A stretch of DNA of 37,708 bases from Caldithrix sp. (GTDB lineage Bacteria > Zhuqueibacterota > Zhuqueibacteria > Oceanimicrobiales > Oceanimicrobiaceae), in contig SMXC01000039.1 of NCBI GenBank assembly GCA_004356825.1, positions 1 through 37,708 of the forward strand. Reading direction: 5' to 3'. Of the stretch, positions 7,342 to 14,609 are shown one piece after another; positions within the stretch are counted from its first letter, which is position 1; each line of letters opens with the position of its first letter. The notes under the pieces are model-generated. The model searched no databases and was not told where the DNA came from. It worked only from the letters and a program-made list of their open reading frames with translations. The translations under genes and the position numbers were made by a program.

Positions 7342-8373
7342 TTGTCAACTGATTTAGACCGAGTTTTATCCTGCATCCAGCCAACTGCCGACATGCACTT
7401 CGGAAATTATTTCGGTGCAATTGAAAATTGGGTTAAACTCCAGGATAGGTATAAATGCATCTATGGTATTGTCGATCTTCATGCCATAACCATTCCCTAT
7501 GAGACTGGGGTTTTGCAGGAAAACACCAAAAGAATGTTCATCGACCTGATGGCTTGTGGCATCGATCCTGAAAAATCAATCCTCTTCGTGCAATCACTGG
7601 TCCCGGAACATACGGAGCTTTGCTGGATATTCAACAGCATTGCCTCTTATGGTGAACTCACCAGGATGACCCAATTCAAAGATAAATCACAGCAGCTCGG
7701 CGAAACAAATGAATTTATTTCTGCCGGACTCTTTACCTATCCAATTTTACAGGCCGCGGATATTCTTGCTTATCGGCCTAAATTTGTTCCGGTCGGGAGA
7801 GACCAGGGACAACATCTGGAGTTATCACGAAATATTGCACAAAGATTTAATCATAAGTACGGTGAATATTTTTCACTACCCGAAACGCTTTTTACCGAGA
7901 CTCCAAAGATTATGTCTTTAAGCGATCCGGTTAAAAAGATGAGCAAAAGCCTGGGGCCAAATCACTTTGTGGCTTTATTTGAGGATGAAGAAAAAATTCG
8001 CTCAGCGGTGAAATCGGCTGTTACGGATAGCGGTGACGCCATGGCGACGGGAGAAATGAGTCCCGGGGTTGCTAATCTCTTTGAGATCCTGAAAGCCTGC
8101 GGCAAAATGGCTGAACATAAGAATTTGCGCAACGACTTCACGGCAAAGAAGTTGAAATATGTGCATTTAAAACAGGCAGTTGCTGACTGCCTGGTTGAAC
8201 TCGCAGCAAAATTAACAGAAAAACGCCAAGAAATCTTAGGCACCGGAAAAAGTGTGGAAGATCTGATGTACGACATGTCCGGTGAAGCAAGAAAAATAGC
8301 AGCGGAAACTCTTAGAGAGGTTCGTGATTTAACAGGCTTGCTGAAACATGGCCACGATAGAAAGAAGAATTAA
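7342..8373 (+). CDS. trpS: Tryptophan--tRNA ligase
   Basis: Charges tRNA-Trp with tryptophan in the cytosol; class I synthetase. The start is TTG 7342, supported by GAGGTG (7332-7337) at the right distance and by the homologous N-terminus DRVLSCIQPTADMHFGNYFGA. The HIGH signature appears as H19-F-G-N22, and KMSKS is intact at residues 199-203. Other family hallmarks are GIVDLHAITIPY, QSLVPEHTEL and PVGRDQGQHLELSRNIAQRFN. 343 residues is normal for bacterial TrpRS. The 3' end overlaps the DUF309 gene by 26 bases, so the two are likely co-transcribed. TTG as start for an essential gene may lower expression. Confidence 0.97.
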   Translation: MSTDLDRVLSCIQPTADMHFGNYFGAIENWVKLQDRYKCIYGIVDLHAITIPYETGVLQENTKRMFIDLMACGIDPEKSILFVQSLVPEHTELCWIFNSIASYGELTRMTQFKDKSQQLGETNEFISAGLFTYPILQAADILAYRPKFVPVGRDQGQHLELSRNIAQRFNHKYGEYFSLPETLFTETPKIMSLSDPVKKMSKSLGPNHFVALFEDEEKIRSAVKSAVTDSGDAMATGEMSPGVANLFEILKACGKMAEHKNLRNDFTAKKLKYVHLKQAVADCLVELAAKLTEKRQEILGTGKSVEDLMYDMSGEARKIAAETLREVRDLTGLLKHGHDRKKN

Positions 8374-8791
8374 GGAAGCTGATTTTTCGAACCTGTCCGA
8401 ACCTCAAATGAGTGATCAGGATTGGGAAGATTTTAACGAAGGCATTGTACTATTTAACAGCGGCAAGTTTTGGGAGTCCCATGAAGCCTGGGAAGAAGTC
8501 TGGAAGCGGCATCCGGAGAACAGCCGGATCTTTTTTCAGGGTTTGATTCAAGTGGCTGCCGGGTTGCACCAATTGCGGCGCAATATTTACCATGGCGTAG
8601 AAAAACATTTTCGAAACGCCCTGTGGAAACTGGAACCCTTTCAAGCTGTTTTTCTAGAGATAGACGTTAAATCTCTTGTGGAAATTATTAAAGAGGGGCA
8701 GAAAGAGCTGGCGCGATTAGGTGAAAAGAATTTAGATAATTTTAGTTCACGCTTAATTCCAAAAATTATAAAAGCAATTAACAGCACTTGA
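8348..8791 (+). CDS. DUF309 family protein
   Basis: 147 residues. The core matches DUF309, a small all-helical family: FNEGIVLFNSGKFWESHEAWEEVWK (conserved H-E-x-W-E) followed by RIFFQGLIQVAAGLHQLRRN and a final helix pair. The biochemical role of the family is unknown; the conserved His/Glu/Trp cluster suggests a binding or catalytic pocket. ATG 8348 lies inside the end of trpS (26-base overlap in another frame), with no clear Shine-Dalgarno sequence, so translation is probably coupled to trpS. The first 22 residues are a family-variable extension; a later start at ATG 8408 (MSDQDWEDF) is possible. Confidence 0.85.
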   Translation: MATIERRIKEADFSNLSEPQMSDQDWEDFNEGIVLFNSGKFWESHEAWEEVWKRHPENSRIFFQGLIQVAAGLHQLRRNIYHGVEKHFRNALWKLEPFQAVFLEIDVKSLVEIIKEGQKELARLGEKNLDNFSSRLIPKIIKAINST

Positions 8792-8821
8792 CCGATGTTC
8801 TTAAAAATTCAATAGTATGCT

Positions 8822-9853
8822 TTGAAACTCATAAACGCCTCACTCCTTTGTAGCTGTCTTTTGGGCTGTGCCGATCAAACCCCTTTGCTACAACCTCATC
8901 GCGGCCTGTCATTATTATCGCCGGAAATAAAATCCGAAATAGAGAAGGTGGAAAGATCCGTTGTGGGAATTAATACGGAGTTGACTTACGAAATTCAGAG
9001 GTTTGAATATCTAATCAAAAATGGAGAGTTGGTGGCAGACCCGACCAGCCCGCTTAAATACAAACTCGCGACAAATGGCAAAGGGATTAAAGTTGAAACG
9101 GACAAGAGGACGCTTTCAGGCGGCGGGTTGATTATCGATATCGATCATATGAATTCAAAATATACCATCCTGACGAGCAGTCATTTGGTGTCTCCCGAGG
9201 ACTCCACGGACATCTATTATGTTGATGAGAAAGGTGCGAAAACGGATATTTTGTTTTCACGTTATCTTTTAAAATTTAAACGAATTTCAGTGCGAAGTGG
9301 CAGCGTTTGGTCCGCGGAAGCAGAAATAATTTCGGACAGCCCTAAAAGTGATTTAGCCATCATTCAGGCAGAAACCAACAATAGACTCGGGAAGGAATTT
9401 GAGAATGAAATGGGATATAATATTAACCTGAGTTGGGGAGATTGGGTTTTTCTTTTTGGCTACCCCAAAGGAATCAAACAGCTGACTGGCGGTTGGGTTA
9501 GTAAATCTCCCTACCCACGCACCCGGGCTGTGGATGCGGTGGTAAGATTCGGATATTCAGGAGGCCCGGTTTTTTCACTTACAAAAGATAACACGCAATT
9601 AGCGTTTGTGGGAGTCATCAAAAGCGTTCCACGGACGAACCTCGATTATATTGCCCCCGGTAAAACATTACCCGTGGGATCTTCTTTGACAAGTGAAGAC
9701 TTGTCTGACTTATCTGTTAAGAGAGAAATTTTAGTAAATTATGGTACGGCCTACTTTGTTGATGGCAAATCGATTAAATCGTTTCTAAAGTCATCCCGGA
9801 ATGCGATGAATGATTCCGGCATTTCATTAGCCCCAAAATTTTATGGAAATTAA
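8822..9853 (+). CDS. Trypsin-like serine protease lipoprotein
   Basis: Start TTG 8822; the ATG just upstream (8817) reaches a stop after one codon. The N-terminus MKLINASLLCSCLLGC is a lipoprotein signal with lipobox L13-L-G-C16, so the mature protein is membrane-anchored in the periplasm or outer leaflet. The chymotrypsin-fold triad is visible: TSSH121LV, KSD177LAII and GYS246GGPVF. The region SGGGLIIDIDHMNSKYTILTSSHLV is the typical approach to the His. No PDZ domain, unlike DegP/DegQ; 343 residues with a helical stretch before the protease domain. Quality control or processing of envelope proteins is the likely role by family. Adjacent genes do not identify a substrate. Confidence 0.85.
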   Translation: MKLINASLLCSCLLGCADQTPLLQPHRGLSLLSPEIKSEIEKVERSVVGINTELTYEIQRFEYLIKNGELVADPTSPLKYKLATNGKGIKVETDKRTLSGGGLIIDIDHMNSKYTILTSSHLVSPEDSTDIYYVDEKGAKTDILFSRYLLKFKRISVRSGSVWSAEAEIISDSPKSDLAIIQAETNNRLGKEFENEMGYNINLSWGDWVFLFGYPKGIKQLTGGWVSKSPYPRTRAVDAVVRFGYSGGPVFSLTKDNTQLAFVGVIKSVPRTNLDYIAPGKTLPVGSSLTSEDLSDLSVKREILVNYGTAYFVDGKSIKSFLKSSRNAMNDSGISLAPKFYGN

Positions 9854-9905
9854 TTAGAAAGTAACCCGCCTCAATTTCTAACAGCTCTCCTTCGATTTAT
9901 TGACC

Positions 9906-11000
9906 ATGAATATTTTACGGACGCAAAAACTGACTAAAGAACTGATTGCAATTGATTCGGTCACCGGCAATGAAAGTGAGATTGCCAGTTTTGTAAAAGA
10001 CGAGCTCAGGCATCGTGGAATGACCGTACAAACTTTTCAGGTTGCGGCTGAACGGATGAATATCTTCGCAAGTTGGCATGATGAACCTGCGAAAATTCTT
10101 TTCAACACACATCTCGATACGGTACCGGAGCAATATGGACCTTTCGAAGACGACAAACGAATTTACGGCCGCGGCGCTTGCGATACTCACGGCATCTTGG
10201 CTGCACAGTTGGAGGCTTTGCAAGATTTGCATGCAGAAGGAATTGCCGGGCTTGGCATTTTGCTGGTTGTCGGGGAAGAGAAACACCACGACGGAGCTTT
10301 GCACGCCGCGAAGTGTGATGACATTTTAGAGCCGCAGGTGCTGATTGTTGGAGAACCCACGGAAAACAAACTTATGGAATCTCAGAAAGGCAGGCTCAAA
10401 GGAAATCTTTCTGTTTATGGCGTCGAAGGGCATTCCGGCTACCCGGAAAAATTCGATTCTGCAGTGGAAAAACTTTTTCTTGTTCTCGATGCTTTATGGC
10501 AATCCCCCTGGCTAAAAAACGAATCGGTTCAGGGGACGACTATGAATGCAACCATGCTCCAGGGCGGCGACATTGATAATCAAATTCCGGCAATGGCCAA
10601 GACCCGCTTGATGTTCCGCTGCGCTGAGCCCTGTTCAGTTGTGAAAAAAAGGGTCAGTCATTGCTTAAATAGTTTAGAAAAGACTTTGCCCGAATTTCGA
10701 GGGGGTAAATCACACTTTGAGCTTTATTGGGATCCGGCGCAAAATGATCCGATTGCGAACCTTTCCACTTTGCCTGGTTTTGCGACCGGCGCGGCTGCTT
10801 TTAACACAGACATCGCTTATTTTGGCTGGAAAGAATGCAAAACCTTTCTCGTTGGTCCCGGTTCTATTCTGCAGGCACATAAAGATTTAAAGGACAATGA
10901 CTGGGGAAATGCCGAGTGGATTTACAAAAAGGATCAAATTGCAGGTGTGAGATTATATAAAAAAATGATTCATACAGTACTGCCATCCTTGAAAAGTTAG
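9906..11000 (+). CDS. M20 family metallopeptidase / deacylase (ArgE-DapE-LysK type)
   Basis: Cytosolic zinc-dependent amidohydrolase that removes an acyl or aminoacyl group. I chose ATG 9906 rather than TTG 9900. Metal-site motifs in order: FNTH69LD71TVP, GRGACD93THG, VVGE124E125KHHDGA, IVGE150PTENK, and a C-terminal GPGSILQAH with the last metal His. The lid/dimerisation domain follows at about 170-280 (VEGHSGYPE, QGGDIDNQIP). 364 residues is normal. Candidates are N-acetyl-ornithine, N-acetyl-lysine or N-succinyl-diaminopimelate deacylase, or a dipeptidase. The neighbours are not amino-acid biosynthetic, so I do not choose. Confidence 0.85.
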   Translation: MNILRTQKLTKELIAIDSVTGNESEIASFVKDELRHRGMTVQTFQVAAERMNIFASWHDEPAKILFNTHLDTVPEQYGPFEDDKRIYGRGACDTHGILAAQLEALQDLHAEGIAGLGILLVVGEEKHHDGALHAAKCDDILEPQVLIVGEPTENKLMESQKGRLKGNLSVYGVEGHSGYPEKFDSAVEKLFLVLDALWQSPWLKNESVQGTTMNATMLQGGDIDNQIPAMAKTRLMFRCAEPCSVVKKRVSHCLNSLEKTLPEFRGGKSHFELYWDPAQNDPIANLSTLPGFATGAAAFNTDIAYFGWKECKTFLVGPGSILQAHKDLKDNDWGNAEWIYKKDQIAGVRLYKKMIHTVLPSLKS

Positions 11001-11071
11001 TAACATTTCAATCCTCCCCTCTTAAATCCTTTTACCAAATTGCAACGTCTATTAAAATCGTTATACAAAAC

Positions 11072-11100
11072 TTGACATTGAAAAAGCAATACGCTATTAT
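11072..11100 (+). promoter_or_regulatory. Strong sigma-70-type promoter for the acyl-CoA desaturase
   Basis: TTGACA (11072-11077), a 17-bp spacer and TATTAT (11095-11100) form a near-consensus promoter 78 bp upstream of the gene at 11178. It shares extended sequence with the promoter at 20539 (CTTGACATT, then AAA, CAA and CG at similar spacing). Confidence 0.75.
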
Positions 11101-11177
11101 TAGCCTTTATTTAATTCATCAGGCGGGCGAGAAAGGCGTCCTTCATAGCCAATTCGGGCTCTGGTAAATATTAAAGA

Positions 11178-11918
11178 ATGGCAATTGCACTCTTCTTTGC
11201 TGGGCACTGGTTTTCGTCTTTATTTTGCCAAACTTTCTTTTTACACAGGTATGCGGCACATCAAATGTTCACAATGACGAAATTCTGGGAAAGGTTTTTT
11301 TATATCGCGACCTTTATTACCCAGGGGTCCTCCTATCTGTCTGCGAGGGCCTATGCGATCATGCACCGCATGCACCATGCTTACAGCGATACCGAACGTG
11401 ATCCGCATTCACCGTATTTCTTCCGCAGTGTTGTGGCAATGATGTGGAGATCGAAGGCAATTTACTATGATTTAGTCACCAAAAGAATGCAGCCGGGAGA
11501 TAACTTTGAAAAGAATTGTCCCGATTGGAAAAGCTTCGATATTTTTGCAGACCGTTTTCTGCTCAGGCTTGCCTGGGGAGGATTGTATGTTTTATTCTAC
11601 GTTTTTTTTGCGTCCGCCTGGTGGATGTACCTGCTGCTGCCTATTCATTTTTTAATGGGGCCTGTTCAGGGTGCAATTGTAAATTGGTGCGGCCACAAAT
11701 ATGGGTATGTCAACTTTAAAGATACCGACGATCATTCAAGGAACTCTTTACCGTTTGATTTTATAACCATGGGTGAGCTGTTTCAAAATAATCATCACAA
11801 ATTTCCCAGCCGGCCGAATTTCAAAGCAAGATTCTTTGAGTTTGATCCCACTTATCCGATTATGAAAGTTCTTAGCTGGGTTAGAATTATTCATTTTTCC
11901 AAGCCACCGCAGAAGTAA
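11178..11918 (+). CDS. Membrane fatty acid / acyl-CoA desaturase
   Basis: Integral di-iron desaturase inserting a double bond in acyl chains. Histidine boxes: H23RYAAH28, H63RMHH67, then NWCGH173KYGY and QNNH206H207KFP. The third box has Gln in place of the first His of HxxHH, giving QNNHH; I believe this also occurs in some Bacteroidota-like members, so it need not mean inactivity. Several hydrophobic segments (1-20, 35-50, 128-165). 246 residues is on the short side for the family. It has a strong promoter of its own (11072) and a perfect terminator (11953), so it is a monocistronic unit, as expected for an enzyme controlled separately to adjust membrane fluidity. Start ATG 11178 has only a weak Shine-Dalgarno sequence. 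Confidence 0.9.
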   Translation: MAIALFFAGHWFSSLFCQTFFLHRYAAHQMFTMTKFWERFFYIATFITQGSSYLSARAYAIMHRMHHAYSDTERDPHSPYFFRSVVAMMWRSKAIYYDLVTKRMQPGDNFEKNCPDWKSFDIFADRFLLRLAWGGLYVLFYVFFASAWWMYLLLPIHFLMGPVQGAIVNWCGHKYGYVNFKDTDDHSRNSLPFDFITMGELFQNNHHKFPSRPNFKARFFEFDPTYPIMKVLSWVRIIHFSKPPQK

Positions 11919-11952
11919 TCTTCTTTTGAGGTGGTTGGTTCCTCCTCCAAAT

Positions 11953-11981
11953 AAAAAGGCCGTCCTTTGACGGCCTTTTTT
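11953..11981 (+). terminator. Rho-independent terminator after the desaturase
   Basis: A 12-bp stem, AAAAAGGCCGTC (11953-11964) with GACGGCCTTTTT (11969-11980), has a four-base CTTT loop and ends in a T run. The A run on the other side means it could also stop minus-strand transcripts. Confidence 0.9.
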
Positions 11982-12255
11982 AGTATCTGACGAGTTGTTT
12001 TCTGCAAATTTTTGGCAGGAAATTGCAAATAACAAGACTCAAAAAAAATAATCAAATTCAAAATATCAATGACCAAAAAATCGCCTATCTATAGGTCGGT
12101 TTATAATGGGTTTGTGTTTTAAAATTATTGAGATTTGGGATTTTGTTTATTGGAATTTCTGGTTTATCCAGGTTAGGTTATCTGCTCAGTTTAAGAAACT
12201 ACCTTACAGTCTGGATTGTTCGGCATAAGCTTCTTGAGCTAGGCCGAAAGAAAGC
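11982..12255. repeat. AT-rich intergenic region with repeat-like sequence
   Basis: No gene seen. The left part (about 12007-12080, A-rich, CAAATTCAAAATATCAATGA) and the right part (about 12110-12165, T-rich, GAGATTTGGGATTTTGTTTA) are loosely complementary around a small palindrome, CCTATCTATAGG (12084-12095), like the arms of a degenerate inverted repeat. GGTTTATCCAGG at 12161 begins a 22-bp motif that recurs at 14483-14506 on the far side of the two minus-strand genes. Confidence 0.4.
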
Positions 12256-13170
12256 TTAGGCAAAGTACAAGAATAACTTATTTTTTTTACCTCGCTTCTT
12301 GACCGTTGTTTTTTTGCCGCCTTTCTTCACGGTGGTCTTTTTCCTGCCCTTCTTGACGGTTGTTTTTTTGCTTCCTTTCTTCACCGTTGTTTTTGTGCGG
12401 CCCTTTTTAACAGTTGTTGACTTTCTCTTGACCATTGTCGTTCTTCTGACTTTTGTCCCTCCTTTGCCTGTCCGAGTCACCGTTGTCTTCTTTTTTACTA
12501 AAACAGAGGAACGCGGTTTGTAAGTGACCCTGTTCACAGTTCTCACCCGGCTGGTTCTGGTGACTGCGAAAGTCGTTCTTCTTGTGAACCTAACTGTCCG
12601 GGTTCGGTAAACACCAACTGTAACGTGATGGTAGGGATGCCACCAACGTGGGTAAACGCCGAAATAAAATGCGGAACGGTAAGGCCGGTAGTAGGGACGA
12701 TACATCCAACCAATCAGTGGCCAGGTGTGAATGTGAACGACTGTCGGTGTGACATAATAATCAGCGCCGTAAATCACCTCATTGCCGTGAACCTGCATGT
12801 TGTACTGCTCTTCGCCGCTTTTCTCAACTTCGATGGTACAAACATCCTGAAATTCGTCTTTACCCAGGGCCGCTTGCAGAATGATGAGGTGATTATCATC
12901 AGCGACCTCTTCTACGACGCGGATAAAATCGACATTTCCGTCACCATCGAGATCGAGATTGTTGACACCCGTGTCAGGATCGTTTAAAGATTTCTCGAAT
13001 TCTTCCAGGTTTTCCGCGTCTTTGAACAGTTCACTCACAACGTGTAAGTCTAAACCCTCGGCCGCTTCTGAAGTCGGAGCCACAATTGTGACATCGTCTT
13101 GAGCCGTGCCGCTGGCGAAGCTGAAGATAACGAAAAGCATAGTGAGTGCGAATGCTAAGCTGGTTTTCAT
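12256..13170 (-). CDS. Secreted protein with EF-hand-like motif and basic Lys/Thr repeat tail
   Basis: 304 residues with a signal peptide (MKTSLAFALTMLFVIFSFASG) and a GGAGG ribosome site before ATG 13170. Domain order: acidic region 24-70; a calcium-loop-like D73-L-D-G-D-G-N-V-D81; a strand region ending QDVCTIEVEK; a Tyr/Trp/Pro-rich stretch (WMYRPYYRPYRS, YPRWWHPYHH) at about 145-185; then Arg/Thr/Val-rich sequence. Residues 250-295 hold five near-perfect 9-residue repeats of the type KKTTVKKGR, encoded by a 27-bp tandem repeat (12286-12423). The N-terminal part resembles unnamed Bacteroidota-type exported proteins. The basic tail suggests binding to acidic polymers (polysaccharide, LPS, nucleic acid); that is inference. 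Function unknown. Confidence 0.8.
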   Translation of the reverse strand: MKTSLAFALTMLFVIFSFASGTAQDDVTIVAPTSEAAEGLDLHVVSELFKDAENLEEFEKSLNDPDTGVNNLDLDGDGNVDFIRVVEEVADDNHLIILQAALGKDEFQDVCTIEVEKSGEEQYNMQVHGNEVIYGADYYVTPTVVHIHTWPLIGWMYRPYYRPYRSAFYFGVYPRWWHPYHHVTVGVYRTRTVRFTRRTTFAVTRTSRVRTVNRVTYKPRSSVLVKKKTTVTRTGKGGTKVRRTTMVKRKSTTVKKGRTKTTVKKGSKKTTVKKGRKKTTVKKGGKKTTVKKRGKKNKLFLYFA

Positions 13171-13280
13171 TTGTGCCTCCTTACCTTTGTCCCAAAAAGG
13201 AGTTTTGAAAATCAGTTATTTTTCCATTAATTTCTCTTTGCTTTCAATCAAGACAAAACAAATACAAGGGTGATTTTGAC

Positions 13281-14252
13281 CTAAACATCTACAACCACTT
13301 TCAATCCGGCTCTCTCTTTCCTTACAACCCTTGAAAAAAGAGAAATGTTTTTATCAAAAAGGAATTGAAATAGCAATTTTGTCCATGACGTATGATAAAC
13401 CAATGAATCATAATATCCAGCGGCGATGCTCCGAATTTGCGGAAGCCGGTTCCAGGGAATGGATGGGAAATCATGATGTTCATTATGGTAGCCCACATTA
13501 AAAGCCAAAAGATTGAGCGGGCCATAATAGCTGTAAGTTTCCTGGGGAGGACTAACAATGTAATGTTCTTGAATCCAGCGTGCACCGAGTGGATGCAGTC
13601 CTATTGAAAAAACCAGCGAGAAAAGTAAATAGAAAAGAGCGTTGGCTCCCCAGATCGTGAAAATAAGAAAATCAAAACTGAATATGATTAGAACATTTGT
13701 CCAGGTCCAGACACTTGAGAATTTGATTTCCCTTAAGCGCGGCGGCCGCAAAGATTGGAAAAGCGGGAAAAAAAGTAGCCAGAGGGCCTTGCCGATCGCC
13801 GTGTTTCCCGTCAGTCTCGCTTCCCACTTGCTGGGTAGGTCTGCATCGAGGTCATAGACTCCTTGAAAGGAATGATGTTTGAGGTGATAGCGTCTAAAAG
13901 AAATGCCACTCGGAAAAGCGTTCGGCAGGTCAGAAAAAATAGCGGCCAGTAAGTTAAAAAAGCGGCGTTTGAAAATGAGGTCGTGAGTGCATTCATGAAT
14001 CATAACGAACAGAGCGTGATTAGCAAATGCTCCTAAAAAGTATGCGATGGTTAGGACTAGCCAAAAACTTTGATTCCTTAATGAGTAGGCCAGGGAGATT
14101 TGAAGCCCAACCAGCCCCAGGATGAAAAAAAAGGTGCCTGGATTGCGCCCAATTAATTGCCTGATTTCGGGGTGTTTTTTCAATATTTCCTTTGTGCGTT
14201 GGCGATGCGGCTCACCTTCCGCTGAAGAATAAAAATTTAATTTGTTATCCAT
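13281..14252 (-). CDS. Sphingolipid delta-4 desaturase-like fatty acid desaturase (DES1/DEGS1 family)
   Basis: 323 residues with a strong Shine-Dalgarno sequence (GGAGGAGGAGG) before ATG 14252. Three histidine boxes: H86ECTH90, H123LKHH127 and H256NEHH260. Beyond the boxes the protein has the specific signatures of eukaryotic dihydroceramide delta-4 desaturases: an N-terminal KKHPEIRQLIGRNP segment like the lipid-desaturase N-terminal domain; SFRRYHLKHH with DLDADLP after it; GLHPLGARWIQEHY; and ETYSYYGPLNLLAFNVGYHN running into the third box, then IAAGYYDSL. From memory this last block is almost identical to human DEGS1. Expected substrate: the sphingoid base of dihydroceramide, in the inner membrane. 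No serine palmitoyltransferase lies in the window. Substrate assignment is by homology only. Confidence 0.85.
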   Translation of the reverse strand: MDNKLNFYSSAEGEPHRQRTKEILKKHPEIRQLIGRNPGTFFFILGLVGLQISLAYSLRNQSFWLVLTIAYFLGAFANHALFVMIHECTHDLIFKRRFFNLLAAIFSDLPNAFPSGISFRRYHLKHHSFQGVYDLDADLPSKWEARLTGNTAIGKALWLLFFPLFQSLRPPRLREIKFSSVWTWTNVLIIFSFDFLIFTIWGANALFYLLFSLVFSIGLHPLGARWIQEHYIVSPPQETYSYYGPLNLLAFNVGYHNEHHDFPSIPWNRLPQIRSIAAGYYDSLVYHTSWTKLLFQFLFDKNISLFSRVVRKERAGLKVVVDV

Positions 14253-14394
14253 ACCTCCTCCTCCTATGAAATTTGGATACCGTGGTTACGTTAATTACCA
14301 TGATGGGTCGATGACTGAACAAGATAAAAAATTCAAAAGTTTTTTCAAAGAGAAAAAGGATGAATTGCTTTAAATTCTAGCTGAAATCTTTTTT

Positions 14395-14506
14395 ATGCTT
14401 GATGCTTGATGCTGGCATTAACTCCATCCAGCCTCCAGTATCCAGTATCCAGCATCCAGTATTAGATTCCTCAGTTGGTTCCGGTTTATCCAGGGTTAGG
14501 TTTATC
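14395..14506. repeat. Intergenic 7-bp satellites in inverted orientation plus a dispersed 24-bp motif
   Basis: Three 7-bp units of ATGCTTG/ATGCTGG (14395-14415) are followed, after ten bases, by five units of ATCCAGY type (14426-14460). The second set is related to the reverse complement of the first (ATGCTGG / CCAGCAT), so the region could fold as a hairpin. GGTTTATCCAGGG begins the 24-bp motif at 14483-14506 shared with 12161-12182. The rest of the 357-bp gap 14253-14609 shows no gene I would support. Confidence 0.6.
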
Positions 14507-14609
14507 AGAAAGACGGCTCTCTGAAAATTTTATTGCTGCTACGATGTTTTCTTTTGAATTTTTAAGTATTTTTTTTAAATTAACTGCTCATTGATAAACA
14601 ACGATTATA

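Noticed and set aside
12299-12523. Plus-strand frame rich in Val, Phe and Pro opposite the basic-tail protein
   Set aside because: It is the antisense of the 27-bp KKTTVKKG repeats; the minus-strand reading has a signal peptide, ribosome site and sensible composition.
14266-14373. A 35-codon plus-strand reading frame (MKFGYRGYVNYHDGSM) in the gap before the TamA-like gene
   Set aside because: The sequence before its ATG is the complement of the neighbour's ribosome site and offers no Shine-Dalgarno sequence; too short to support without homologues.
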